A program made the translations under genes and the position numbers. A stretch of 64,000 bases of DNA. Origin: Aureivirga marina. GTDB lineage: Bacteria > Bacteroidota > Bacteroidia > Flavobacteriales > Flavobacteriaceae. The stretch's first letter is position 1. Every line of letters begins with the position of its first letter. This document shows, piece after piece, positions 17,563 to 25,084 of this stretch. The stretch is from assembly GCF_015767265.1 (NCBI RefSeq), contig NZ_JADPIB010000002.1:371786-435785 (forward strand), read 5' to 3'. The notes under the pieces are model-generated. The model ran no database searches. It was not told the DNA's origin and saw only the letters and a program-made list of their open reading frames with translations.

Positions 17563-18147
17563 CTATCTATGTAGATTTGCTTCAATTTCCTTTTTATATC
17601 CATAAAGTTCTTTCCAAACTTTTTCACTTTCATTTGCTGAAACTAAAGCTAAAACTACTTTCTCTTTCTTTTTAGTATAAACTTCAATTTCCATTTTCAA
17701 TTGAATTTTTTGTCCATTTGTAAATGTGTCTAAAAAATCAATCTCATAAACAAAACTCCCTCCTTCTTTATTAATTAAACGTATTTTTATTTCATTTAAA
17801 TCAATTTTCTGTTCTTTGCCTCTAGCAACTGCATCCGCTAATCCTTTATAATATTTTTCTAAAAAATCTGTCAATTCTTTTTCTTCAAATACTGGATTCC
17901 CTTCTAAAACTAAAGCAAAAATATAAGTGAAATAATGCTCTTTATTTAATTTAAACATCTCCGGAGAAAAACGTAATTCTTCAAATCCATCATAAGTTAT
18001 GTCTGTTGCAAAACCTAAAGGAAATTCAATCTTCTCATATGTCCAATTTTTGGGAATTTGTAAAAAACTATTTTCTGTTTTTGTCTGAGAAAAACCAATT
18101 AACCCAATAAAGCAAAACAATAAAGTATTTAAAATTCTATTTTTCAT
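17563..18147 (-). CDS. Secreted protein of unknown function
   Basis: A 194-residue protein with a clear N-terminal signal peptide (MKNRILNTLLFCFIGLIGFSQ, residues 1-21). The remainder is mixed alpha/beta without a motif I recognise. A segment near residues 140-190 (VYTKKKEKVVLALVSANESEKVWKELYG) looks like the end of a small periplasmic domain. It is co-directional with, and 3 nt upstream of, the truA-like gene. Function is not inferable. Confidence 0.7.
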   Translation of the reverse strand: MKNRILNTLLFCFIGLIGFSQTKTENSFLQIPKNWTYEKIEFPLGFATDITYDGFEELRFSPEMFKLNKEHYFTYIFALVLEGNPVFEEKELTDFLEKYYKGLADAVARGKEQKIDLNEIKIRLINKEGGSFVYEIDFLDTFTNGQKIQLKMEIEVYTKKKEKVVLALVSANESEKVWKELYGYKKEIEANLHR

Positions 18148-18345
18148 TTTAATTTAAATTTTCAACAAATATAACTAGGATTTTAACACTAAAAATCAGA
18201 ATCAATTCTTTTAACAACTAAATATTTTTTTGAACTAAATCTCTTTTCAATTGAAAAAAGTTAAAAAAATGTATTTTGTATTTAATTGTAAATAAAATGG
18301 TTGCAAAATAGCTCTCAAAAAAATGAAAATATCTAAACAAATATC

Positions 18346-18382
18346 TTGTCTACTTAGATTTTTGTTTTATATTTGCATCCGC
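18346..18382 (+). promoter_or_regulatory. Promoter of the tRNA-Val array
   Basis: TTG (18346-18348), exactly 19 nt, then TATATTTG (18368-18375): a full match to the Bacteroidota housekeeping promoter. The expected start is about 18382, four bases before the first tRNA. The same spacing and -7 octamer precede the initiator tRNA and one tRNA-Pro in this window. Confidence 0.8.
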
Positions 18383-18385
18383 TAA

Positions 18386-18460
18386 GGGCGATTAGCTCAG
18401 TTGGTTCAGAGCACCTCGTTTACACCGAGGGGGTCGGGGGTTCGAATCCCTCATCGCCCA
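18386..18460 (+). tRNA. tRNA-Val (anticodon TAC), copy 1
   Basis: A 75-nt cloverleaf: acceptor GGGCGAT/ATCGCCC, anticodon stem CCTCG/CGAGG with loop TTTACAC (anticodon TAC), T arm GGGGGTTCGAATCCCTC, discriminator A. CCA is not encoded. It is the first of four tandem identical copies. Confidence 0.97.
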
Positions 18461-18498
18461 CAACTGTTTTCCTTTTTTAACAGTATAAAATAAAAAAA

Positions 18499-18573
18499 GG
18501 GCGATTAGCTCAGTTGGTTCAGAGCACCTCGTTTACACCGAGGGGGTCGGGGGTTCGAATCCCTCATCGCCCA
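18499..18573 (+). tRNA. tRNA-Val (anticodon TAC), copy 2
   Basis: Identical 75-nt sequence to copy 1, with anticodon TAC in loop TTTACAC. It has no promoter of its own; it is co-transcribed from the promoter at 18346. Confidence 0.97.
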
Positions 18574-18610
18574 CAACTGTTTCCCTTTTTAACAGTATAA
18601 AATAAAAAAA

Positions 18611-18685
18611 GGGCGATTAGCTCAGTTGGTTCAGAGCACCTCGTTTACACCGAGGGGGTCGGGGGTTCGAATCCCTCATCGCCCA
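18611..18685 (+). tRNA. tRNA-Val (anticodon TAC), copy 3
   Basis: Identical 75-nt sequence to copies 1 and 2; anticodon TAC. Part of the same tandem transcript. Confidence 0.97.
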
Positions 18686-18722
18686 CAACTGTTTTCCTTT
18701 TTTAACAGTATAAAATAAAAAA

Positions 18723-18797
18723 GGGCGATTAGCTCAGTTGGTTCAGAGCACCTCGTTTACACCGAGGGGGTCGGGGGTTCGAATCCCTCATCGCCCA
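18723..18797 (+). tRNA. tRNA-Val (anticodon TAC), copy 4
   Basis: Identical 75-nt sequence; anticodon TAC. It is the last copy of the array and is followed directly by a strong terminator hairpin. Confidence 0.97.
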
Positions 18798-18803
18798 CAA
18801 ACA

Positions 18804-18836
18804 AAAAGCCTATTTCAAATGAAATAGGCTTTTTTA
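18804..18836 (+). terminator. Terminator of the tRNA-Val array
   Basis: An 11-bp perfect stem, AAGCCTATTTC (18806-18816) with GAAATAGGCTT (18821-18831), a 4-nt loop and a T run. The A run on the other side lets it also act on the minus-strand response-regulator transcript that ends at 18876. Confidence 0.88.
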
Positions 18837-18875
18837 ATGGAATCCATTTAAATACAAATAAAATTAATCTTCACT

Positions 18876-19559
18876 TTATATAAATCCTTTTTCTTTAGCT
18901 TTTAAAATTAACTCGCTATCATCTGCTGAATTAACATCAAAAACTTGTTTAAGATGTCTTTTTCTTTTTTCAATTCCTCCAAGAGATAAAGGGATTTGTT
19001 TTGGTAATTCTTTTGTTTTTATTCCAATAGATAAATGATATAAAATATTTCTATCGGTTGCATCCAAAAGTAAGTCGTTTGTAAATTGTTTTCTAAAGTA
19101 ATTTAAAACTGATTTACTGAAAAATGGCTCATCATTTAAAACACATTTAATTGCATTTATAATATCTTTTGCAGTAAAATCATTTTTAATCAAAAAAGCA
19201 TCAGGATTTACATGATGCATGATACTATGAACTCTGTAATTGTCATTTAAAGAAGTAGAAACTATTATTTTAGATTCAGGCAATCTTTCTCTAATACAAA
19301 TTCCTAAATCTTCACCCGATAAATATTTAGAATTAGAGGATTTTGGAATTCTTATATCTAGAATTATCAATTTCAATTTACATTTTGACTTTTCAAAATT
19401 GTTTATTTTTTTTAAAGCAACATCACAATTTTCAGCTACGTCAATAGAAAATGTAATATTTGGATTTTGATTCGTAAAAGCATTTAAGGCTTGTTTATAC
19501 GCACTTATAATGATGGGATGATCTTCTATAAGTAGTACGGTAAAACACGAAGTTTTCAT
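18876..19559 (-). CDS. Orphan response regulator (receiver plus LuxR-like output)
   Basis: A 227-residue two-domain regulator. The receiver has an acidic pair Glu12-Asp13 in LLIEDHP, phospho-acceptor Asp68 in IILDIRIP, a conserved Ser in IIVSTSLND and a Lys in AFLIKND. The C-terminus (about 150-227) has ATDRNILYHLSIGIKTKELP and then IEKRKRHLKQVF, a HTH-like tail related to that of the response regulator at 54188-54853 but divergent from classical LuxR. No histidine kinase gene is adjacent, so its partner is elsewhere. It converges on the tRNA-Val array. Confidence 0.85.
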   Translation of the reverse strand: MKTSCFTVLLIEDHPIIISAYKQALNAFTNQNPNITFSIDVAENCDVALKKINNFEKSKCKLKLIILDIRIPKSSNSKYLSGEDLGICIRERLPESKIIVSTSLNDNYRVHSIMHHVNPDAFLIKNDFTAKDIINAIKCVLNDEPFFSKSVLNYFRKQFTNDLLLDATDRNILYHLSIGIKTKELPKQIPLSLGGIEKRKRHLKQVFDVNSADDSELILKAKEKGFI

Positions 19560-19730
19560 ATTTTTTTTAAATTAAAAGAAAAAATTATCAAATCATTCTG
19601 AAATTCCACAACATCATCATAACAACCTCATATCTAATTTAATAAATAAAAATTAATCTTCTAGTAATTTTCTTATTTTTTAACAAATATTAAAACCTAA
19701 AATAATATATTTAACAAATTTATTTAGATA

Positions 19731-19768
19731 AAAAAACTGATTTAACCTTAAAGATTAAACCAGTTTTC
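19731..19768 (-). terminator. Terminator after the DUF6515-like gene
   Basis: A 12-bp stem (19734-19745 with 19755-19766) containing one G-U on the minus strand, followed there by a run of T. It lies about 30 nt after the stop codon at 19796. Confidence 0.75.
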
Positions 19769-19795
19769 ATTAAAACCAAAATATAATAAATTGTT

Positions 19796-20359
19796 CTACC
19801 TTAAATCTCCAACAACTTTAAATCCTTTTCCTTCTGGAGTTGTAACTACTTTATACAACTTTCCATCATATTCATAATAGTTTTTCCCATCAATACTAAC
19901 CTGCTCTGCTTCTTCTGGAAGTTCAAAAATGACAGCTTCTTTAGGAGCATCCACAACTTTGTATTCTTTTCCTGATTGGATATAATAAGTTCCTTGATAA
20001 TAAAAATACGGCTTTCCTAAGACAATTATTCGATGGTAACCAACTGGAAGAGTTTTCACTCGAATTCCTTTTGGTGCAGAAACAACAACATATCTTCCAT
20101 TTATATTTCTATAATAAATTCCAGAATGATAATGATATCGATGTCCATTTCTTTTAATTATAACAGTAGATTCTGGTAAAGTACGAACAACTCGAACATT
20201 CGGAGTTGGTTTTCTATAAACTACCGTTCTACCTTTATTTGTTCTAACAACTGTTTTTTTCGGAGTTTTCACCACTACTCTTTTTCGTTGTGCATTCATT
20301 TCCTGCACAGAAAAAGTCGTGATAATTGTCGTAATCAGTAAAAATTTAAATAACCGCAT
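19796..20359 (-). CDS. Secreted DUF6515-like repeat protein
   Basis: A 187-residue exported protein: signal peptide ending in ...VQEMNAQ (about residue 23), then a basic Lys/Arg/Val-rich stretch (RKRVVVKTPKKTVVRTNKGR). Three repeats of about 40 residues follow, each with a YY(R/Q/E)..G.(Y/K)..V..P.G core: YHSGIYYRNINGRYVVVSAP, FYYQGTYYIQSGKEYKVVDAP and YYEYDGKLYKVVTTPEG. This matches the DUF6515-type beta proteins I know from Bacteroidota, whose role is unknown. The basic N-terminal region could bind polyanionic cell-wall or LPS material (inference). Confidence 0.75.
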   Translation of the reverse strand: MRLFKFLLITTIITTFSVQEMNAQRKRVVVKTPKKTVVRTNKGRTVVYRKPTPNVRVVRTLPESTVIIKRNGHRYHYHSGIYYRNINGRYVVVSAPKGIRVKTLPVGYHRIIVLGKPYFYYQGTYYIQSGKEYKVVDAPKEAVIFELPEEAEQVSIDGKNYYEYDGKLYKVVTTPEGKGFKVVGDLR

Positions 20360-20431
20360 CTTTTTATTATTTTGAACTGTCTATGTTTAGACTTTAGAAA
20401 AAATAAAAAGTTTAATATATAATAGAAAAAA

Positions 20432-21328
20432 TTAGTTTGCTATTCGAAATTCACTTGGACTCATTCCTGTTTTAGACTTAAATATTTTACTAAAATGTTG
20501 TGGATATTCAAATCCCAAATCGTATGCAATTTCACTAACAGAAGCATTACTATTTAATAAAATAATTTTAGCTCTTTCTATCAAAAATAAATGAATATGC
20601 TCTTTTGCACTTTTTCCAGTTTCATTTTTAAGTAAATCACTTAAATAACCTGAAGAAAGATGCATATAATCCGCTAAATAAGTAACTGTTGGTAATCCTT
20701 TTTGGTGTAAATCTTTTGAAGAAAAATAATTCTTTAATAAAGTTTCTACTTTAGATAAAATATCTTTGTTTTCAGATGCTCTAGTATGAAATTGTCTTTC
20801 ATAAAATCGAATACAAAAATTAAAAAAAAGCTCCAAACTTGATATAATTACATCATTACTATGTTTATCAATTCTTTCATTAATTTCTTCATTCATCACT
20901 TGAATACAATTCGTAACTGTATCTTGTTCTTGTTCTGAAAGATGTAAAGCTTCATGTGTATTATAAGAGAAAAAATTCAATTGGTTTATCTTTAATCCCA
21001 AAGAAGTATTTCGGATTAATTCTGGATGAAAAATCAACATCCAACCTTTAATTTTTTGATTAGGTTTTGTGGTAATTTTAAATACTTGTTCTGGTGCAAT
21101 AAAACTCATAACACCTTCCTGAAAATCATAAGTATTTCTTCCATATTCCATTCCACAACTTTCATCTTTCAAAGTAATTGTATAAAGAGAACTTGTATAT
21201 TTAACAGCAACCCATTCATCTTTCACTTTAAAATCACTCATATCAATAATGGTAATTAAAGGATTTTTAGGCTTTTCTAAGCCTAAAGCTTTATGAATTT
21301 TTGTAATTGATTCTATAAATACTTGCAT
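20432..21328 (-). CDS. AraC-family transcriptional regulator
   Basis: A 298-residue regulator with an N-terminal cupin-like sensing region and a C-terminal double HTH (about residues 195-298): LADYMHLSSGYLSDLLKNET as first HTH and SEIAYDLGFEYPQHFSKIFK as second, ending in TGMSPSEFRIAN. It is the last gene after mipA-SRPBCC-DUF3237-SDR and is separated from the SDR gene by 84 nt. Two pairs of 21-bp-spaced direct repeats with a common half-site (GTAtAyAaAwC) lie upstream of the mipA and SRPBCC genes and are good candidates for its operators. Confidence 0.9.
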   Translation of the reverse strand: MQVFIESITKIHKALGLEKPKNPLITIIDMSDFKVKDEWVAVKYTSSLYTITLKDESCGMEYGRNTYDFQEGVMSFIAPEQVFKITTKPNQKIKGWMLIFHPELIRNTSLGLKINQLNFFSYNTHEALHLSEQEQDTVTNCIQVMNEEINERIDKHSNDVIISSLELFFNFCIRFYERQFHTRASENKDILSKVETLLKNYFSSKDLHQKGLPTVTYLADYMHLSSGYLSDLLKNETGKSAKEHIHLFLIERAKIILLNSNASVSEIAYDLGFEYPQHFSKIFKSKTGMSPSEFRIAN

Positions 21329-21412
21329 CTTAAAACTTTTAATTAAAAATTCCCTTTACTCAAATCTTTTCAAATCCAAGCAAAGAGAATTTATTCAAAT
21401 AATATTACAAAA

Positions 21413-22297
21413 TTACTGCCTTTGCGGCCCATTTAATAGAAGATTATCATATGCTTTATCTCCATATTGTTTACGAAAATTTATTAACCTGTCTGCTAAA
21501 AAGCCCTTTACATATCTAGTTTCAGGATTATTTGAATTTATAATTTCATTTATCATAACAGCTATTTCTTCTGGCTCCGTCATTTTCTCTGGAGTAGATT
21601 CTGCCATTCTTTTATACATATGTTGGTAATTAGAGTTTGGCTGGTATTTTTGAATATATTTCATCATTGCTGCATAAAAATTTGTATTAATGATTCCTGG
21701 CTCTACAATTACAACATCAATATCAAATTCTTTTACTTCCACACGTAAACAATCGCTCCAACCTTCAACTGCATGTTTTGTTGCATGATACCAAGCTCCA
21801 AGTCCTGTATAAATTTTTCCTCCCATAGAGGAAATATTAATAATTCGTCCAGACTTTTCCTTTCTCATATATGGAAGCACTTCTTTGGTTACTCTCGCCA
21901 TTCCAAATAAATTTACATTGAATTGTGCATAAGCATCTTCCATTGTTACCTCTTCAACTGGACCAAATAAACCATAACCTGCATTATTGATTAAAACATC
22001 TATTTTTCCCTGTTCATCTATTACTTTTTGAACACCTGCTTTTACCTCAACATCTTTCGTTACATCCATGTTTAAAGCATGACCTCCAATAAAATTTAAA
22101 TATTCATTTTTTTTATATTGAATATCGCCACCATAAACAATATGTCCTTCTTTAATTAATTTTTCAGCAAAAGCTTTTCCCATTCCAGAAGCTGTTCCTG
22201 TTATTAAAATTACTTTTGGGTCTTTTGTTTTTTGAGCAAAACCAAATTGCACATTAAATAAAAAACACAAAATCAAACTAACTGCTAATTGTTTCAT
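21413..22297 (-). CDS. Exported short-chain dehydrogenase/reductase
   Basis: A 294-residue SDR preceded by a Sec-type signal peptide: a positively charged start, hydrophobic core LAVSLILCFLFNVQFGF and cleavage after AQ at residue 22. The enzyme part is intact: TGTASGMG (33-40), NNAG (104-107), Ser157, Tyr170 and Lys174 in YHATK. SDRs use NAD(P), which is not normally available outside the cytoplasm, so the signal peptide is unexpected. Either the protein is exported folded or uses another cofactor, or the leader is an anchor facing the cytoplasm. It is 11 nt from the DUF3237 lipoprotein gene in the AraC-linked cassette. Confidence 0.87.
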   Translation of the reverse strand: MKQLAVSLILCFLFNVQFGFAQKTKDPKVILITGTASGMGKAFAEKLIKEGHIVYGGDIQYKKNEYLNFIGGHALNMDVTKDVEVKAGVQKVIDEQGKIDVLINNAGYGLFGPVEEVTMEDAYAQFNVNLFGMARVTKEVLPYMRKEKSGRIINISSMGGKIYTGLGAWYHATKHAVEGWSDCLRVEVKEFDIDVVIVEPGIINTNFYAAMMKYIQKYQPNSNYQHMYKRMAESTPEKMTEPEEIAVMINEIINSNNPETRYVKGFLADRLINFRKQYGDKAYDNLLLNGPQRQ

Positions 22298-22308
22298 AAT
22301 TTCAAATT

Positions 22309-23418
22309 TTATAAAGGATTTTCATCAAAACGATACAAACGAAGTGTCAGAAGATTATTGATATTATCAGAAGTTCCAACACCAATAATATATTTATCAT
22401 TTAAATATTCAAAACCTTCAAAATAACTTGTATAAGAAGCTAATTCAAAGAAATTTCCAATTCCTGGATTTTCTGAAGGGATTAATAAACCATCCACTTT
22501 TAAAGCAACTTTTTCTCCTGCTTCTGTTTCAATCATACCGTGAACATCTACAATTAGATTTCCGTTTGGAAGTACAACGACATAATCCGTTCCTGTAAGA
22601 TTTCCACTTAACTCACCTGTAGTTGTTCCTGCAAAATCGACATTCACACGAATTCCTTCTGCTGGAATTTCTACTTGTCCACTAACAATATCTGCTGGAT
22701 TTAAACCAAAACCTTCCAAATTTGTAGATTGCGCTTCTGCTTCATAAACTAAAGTCGCATTCGGATTGTCTTGGATATTTTCCCAATTGTAAGGATAATT
22801 TTCAAAATCAGGTAATTCTTGGTGTGGATATGGATTTTCTCCATTGAAAGGATCCTCTTCAAAACCGTATAAACTTATTATCAAACTATTAGTTGTATTA
22901 TCAGAAGTTCCAACACCTACTATAAATAAATTATTTAAATAAGAATAATCCGGATGATTTGAGATCAAAGTTCCTGTTTCTGTCAAATCTGAAATTGTTT
23001 CACTATTTGGAATTGTTTCGCCTTTGTATCTAACAGCGATTTTTGCGCCATCATTTGTTTCAATTGTTCCATGAACATCTACAATAACATTTCCATTTGG
23101 TAAAATAGTTCCATAGTCTGTTCCAGAAAGCATTCCATTAATTTGCCCAGCTACAGGTCCTTGAAATAAAAAATTCACTCTTCTTCCCTCTTCAGGTAAT
23201 GGATCTGTAAAATCTGCTCCAAAAGTTTCTACTCCTGTAACTTGTGCTGTTGTTTGATACAATAAAATCGCATTTGGATTTTCAGAAATATTATCAAAAA
23301 CAGAAGTTTCTTCAATAATAATTTCTTCTGCATTATTATTATCATCATCTTCACTGCATGCAACCATTCCTATTATGGAAAAAATTGCAATACTCATTCT
23401 AAAAAATTGTTTCTTCAT
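22309..23418 (-). CDS. Lipoprotein with two DUF3237-like domains
   Basis: A 369-residue lipoprotein: signal ending in IIGMVAC with Cys21 as lipid site, followed by SEDDDNNN. Two tandem copies of one domain follow (about 40-190 and 215-369). Each contains NP(N)A.L(L/V)YE/Q..AQ, EG.RVN, GTDY...LPNGN(V/L)IVDVHG.IET and ends with (I/K)YIIGVGTSDN. This is the DUF3237 signature, normally found in single-domain cytoplasmic proteins linked to small aromatic or hydroxy-compound metabolism. Internal duplication plus lipidation is unusual. It is 6 nt after the SRPBCC gene. Confidence 0.8.
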   Translation of the reverse strand: MKKQFFRMSIAIFSIIGMVACSEDDDNNNAEEIIIEETSVFDNISENPNAILLYQTTAQVTGVETFGADFTDPLPEEGRRVNFLFQGPVAGQINGMLSGTDYGTILPNGNVIVDVHGTIETNDGAKIAVRYKGETIPNSETISDLTETGTLISNHPDYSYLNNLFIVGVGTSDNTTNSLIISLYGFEEDPFNGENPYPHQELPDFENYPYNWENIQDNPNATLVYEAEAQSTNLEGFGLNPADIVSGQVEIPAEGIRVNVDFAGTTTGELSGNLTGTDYVVVLPNGNLIVDVHGMIETEAGEKVALKVDGLLIPSENPGIGNFFELASYTSYFEGFEYLNDKYIIGVGTSDNINNLLTLRLYRFDENPL

Positions 23419-23424
23419 TTCTTT

Positions 23425-23997
23425 TTAATTAAATCTTCTTTCAACTTCTACTTTTAATTCGCTATTAAAAATCTGATACGATTCTAAAACACCATTTGCC
23501 AAACCAAATGCAGGAACATTTTCATTATTTCCAGTAAATTCATCTGTTTGAATAAATAAAACTTCACTTCCACATTGTTCAATTGTATAAAAATGATTAT
23601 CGACAATTCCAGGAAGTGTCAGAATTTCATCTGACCAACCAAAACTTGCTCCTTCATTATAAATTAAAGCATGAGGAAATCCGATAATTTGACCTTGTGT
23701 TAAAAAAAGTGCATTAATTTGTCCACCATCTCTTACATCTCCTTCTAAACCTTTAAAAGTTGAACTCCATTCTGGCATCGTTTCAAAATCTGTCAAAACC
23801 TCCCAAACTTGATTTGGAGTTGCATTAATAACAATGGAAGTATATACATCTGATTTTTCATCATTTACTTGTGTTACAAAACCTGTTTCAGTTTCTTCAG
23901 TACAAGCAACAAAATCATCACTATCATCATCACTACATGAAATAATCAAAGAACTCAACAGTATTGTAAAACAGAAATATTTTAATTTTTTAATCAT
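23425..23997 (-). CDS. SRPBCC-domain lipoprotein
   Basis: A 190-residue lipoprotein (lipobox LIISC, Cys21, followed by SDDDSDD) with a START/Bet v1-like SRPBCC domain: IVINATPNQVWEVLTDFETMPEWSS at the start of the domain and a C-terminal helix VLESYQIFNSELKVEVERR. SRPBCC proteins bind hydrophobic ligands in a deep cavity and are usually cytoplasmic. Here the domain is exported and anchored. It shares an operon with the DUF3237 and SDR genes, and a direct-repeat pair (24057-24088) sits about 60 nt upstream of its start. Confidence 0.85.
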   Translation of the reverse strand: MIKKLKYFCFTILLSSLIISCSDDDSDDFVACTEETETGFVTQVNDEKSDVYTSIVINATPNQVWEVLTDFETMPEWSSTFKGLEGDVRDGGQINALFLTQGQIIGFPHALIYNEGASFGWSDEILTLPGIVDNHFYTIEQCGSEVLFIQTDEFTGNNENVPAFGLANGVLESYQIFNSELKVEVERRFN

Positions 23998-24056
23998 GAT
24001 TAAATTTTTATTGATAATTAATTTTTACAAAACTGATGAGAAATCAATGTATTGAC

Positions 24057-24088
24057 GTACACAAATCGAGGAATGTTGTATACAAATC
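24057..24088 (-). promoter_or_regulatory. Candidate AraC operator upstream of the SRPBCC gene
   Basis: Direct repeats GTACACAAATC (24057-24067) and GTATACAAATC (24078-24088), ten of eleven bases identical, start-to-start distance 21 bp, i.e. two helical turns. This geometry is the classic one for AraC-family dimers. The pair lies between the mipA-like and SRPBCC genes, upstream of the latter. Confidence 0.55.
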
Positions 24089-24107
24089 ACAGATGAGAAA
24101 ATTTTAT

Positions 24108-24899
24108 TTAAAATCGGTAAATTGCAACCAAAGCTCCAGAAAATTGATTTTCGGTTCCTAAAGCAACAATTGGACTATCAGCAGCATCTCCAACAAGTCT
24201 TGTATAATTTAAAGAACCAATCAGCATCCATTTTTGATTTAATAAATAGGTAGTTCTTAATCCAACTCCAATATCTTTTATTCCAGCTTTAGGTGAATAA
24301 TAATCTAAACTACTTGTTCCAACATTTTCTTCATTAATTCCAAAATAAGTTGACATATAATTTTCAGTTGCAAAAGAACTAGAAGCAGAAATTCTAGTAA
24401 TCCATTTACCATTTCTACAAGTATAACCTATATCAAAACGTCCAACTCCACCTTCATGTACTCCAGAAACATCTTGTGTAAATTCAAAATTGGTATCGAA
24501 TTTTTTAAATCGGTATCTCGTAAACAAACCAACAGAAGTAGCTAAATCGATATCTTCTAATTTGTTGATTGTTTCATTATCAACCCAATCTTCATTTCTT
24601 GGTGTTCTGAAGGTAAGTTTTGGACCAAAAGACCATTTTCTACTAGGAAGTAAATTAGCTTCAATTCCTGCAACAGACATTCTGATGTATTGCCCTTTAT
24701 TCCAATTGGCAGAGAAAGCAAAAGTAGGAAGTACTAAATATTCATCGGAACCTTCGTAAGCTGCAAAAGTTGCGAAACCAAATCCAGCAGTATAATGGAC
24801 TTTTTTCGGGGGAACATTTTCTTTCTGCGCATTCATTTTTGAAATACAACAAAGAGAAATTATAAAACTGAAGAAATAAATCTTGATATCTTTTTTCAT
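24108..24899 (-). CDS. MipA/OmpV-family outer-membrane protein
   Basis: An outer-membrane beta-barrel of about 263 residues, taking the Met at 24899 (MKKDIKIYFF); an in-frame Met three codons upstream (24908) is possible but weakens the signal peptide. The signal peptide ends ...SKMNAQ. The mature protein has FGFATFAAYEGSDEY, SANWNKGQYIRMSVAGIEAN, GFLTRYRFKKFDTNFEF-like strands and ends in ALVAIYRF, all typical of MipA/OmpV. These proteins act as small-molecule-linked porins or scaffolds. It appears to head the AraC-linked cassette, and a 21-bp direct-repeat pair lies just upstream. Confidence 0.86.
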   Translation of the reverse strand: MKKDIKIYFFSFIISLCCISKMNAQKENVPPKKVHYTAGFGFATFAAYEGSDEYLVLPTFAFSANWNKGQYIRMSVAGIEANLLPSRKWSFGPKLTFRTPRNEDWVDNETINKLEDIDLATSVGLFTRYRFKKFDTNFEFTQDVSGVHEGGVGRFDIGYTCRNGKWITRISASSSFATENYMSTYFGINEENVGTSSLDYYSPKAGIKDIGVGLRTTYLLNQKWMLIGSLNYTRLVGDAADSPIVALGTENQFSGALVAIYRF

Positions 24900-24951
24900 T
24901 TTACACATTATTTAAATTAATAATGCAAAAATGAAATGTATGGAGAAGTTT

Positions 24952-24986
24952 AATGTATATAAAACACGGAAGAATGTATATATTTT
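24952..24986 (-). promoter_or_regulatory. Candidate AraC operator upstream of the mipA-like gene
   Basis: Direct repeats AATGTATATA at 24952-24961 and 24973-24982, again exactly 21 bp apart. The core GTATATAAAAC / GTATATATTTT fits the half-site seen at 24057 and 24078 (GTAtAyAaAwC). It lies about 45-75 nt upstream of the mipA-like start. Confidence 0.5.
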
Positions 24987-25043
24987 AAGGATTTTAAAGT
25001 ACCATATAGAAAATTCAATTTTAATTAATTGATAGAAAAAATA

Positions 25044-25081
25044 AAAAAACCATCATACAATTAATTATATGATGGTTTTAA
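25044..25081 (-). terminator. Terminator after the secreted protein at 25085
   Basis: A 12-bp stem (25046-25057 with 25068-25079; AAAACCATCATA and its complement) with a 10-nt loop and a T run on the minus strand, 4 nt beyond the stop codon. Confidence 0.85.
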
Positions 25082-25084
25082 GAT

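Larger units (their letters stand above)
18461..18722 (+). repeat. Spacer repeats between tRNA-Val copies
   Basis: The three spacers (18461-18498, 18574-18610, 18686-18722; 37-38 nt) are nearly identical and differ only in lengths of T or A runs. Each contains an ACTGTT...AACAGT inverted repeat, so the primary transcript has a small hairpin after each tRNA, possibly a processing mark. The tRNA plus spacer forms a tandem repeat of about 112 bp. The tRNA copies inside this range are listed separately. Confidence 0.85.

Noticed and set aside
18386-18797. Regularly spaced repeats resembling a CRISPR array
   Set aside because: The 75-nt repeat unit is a complete tRNA-Val and the spacers are nearly identical to each other, which is the opposite of CRISPR spacers. 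No cas gene is present.
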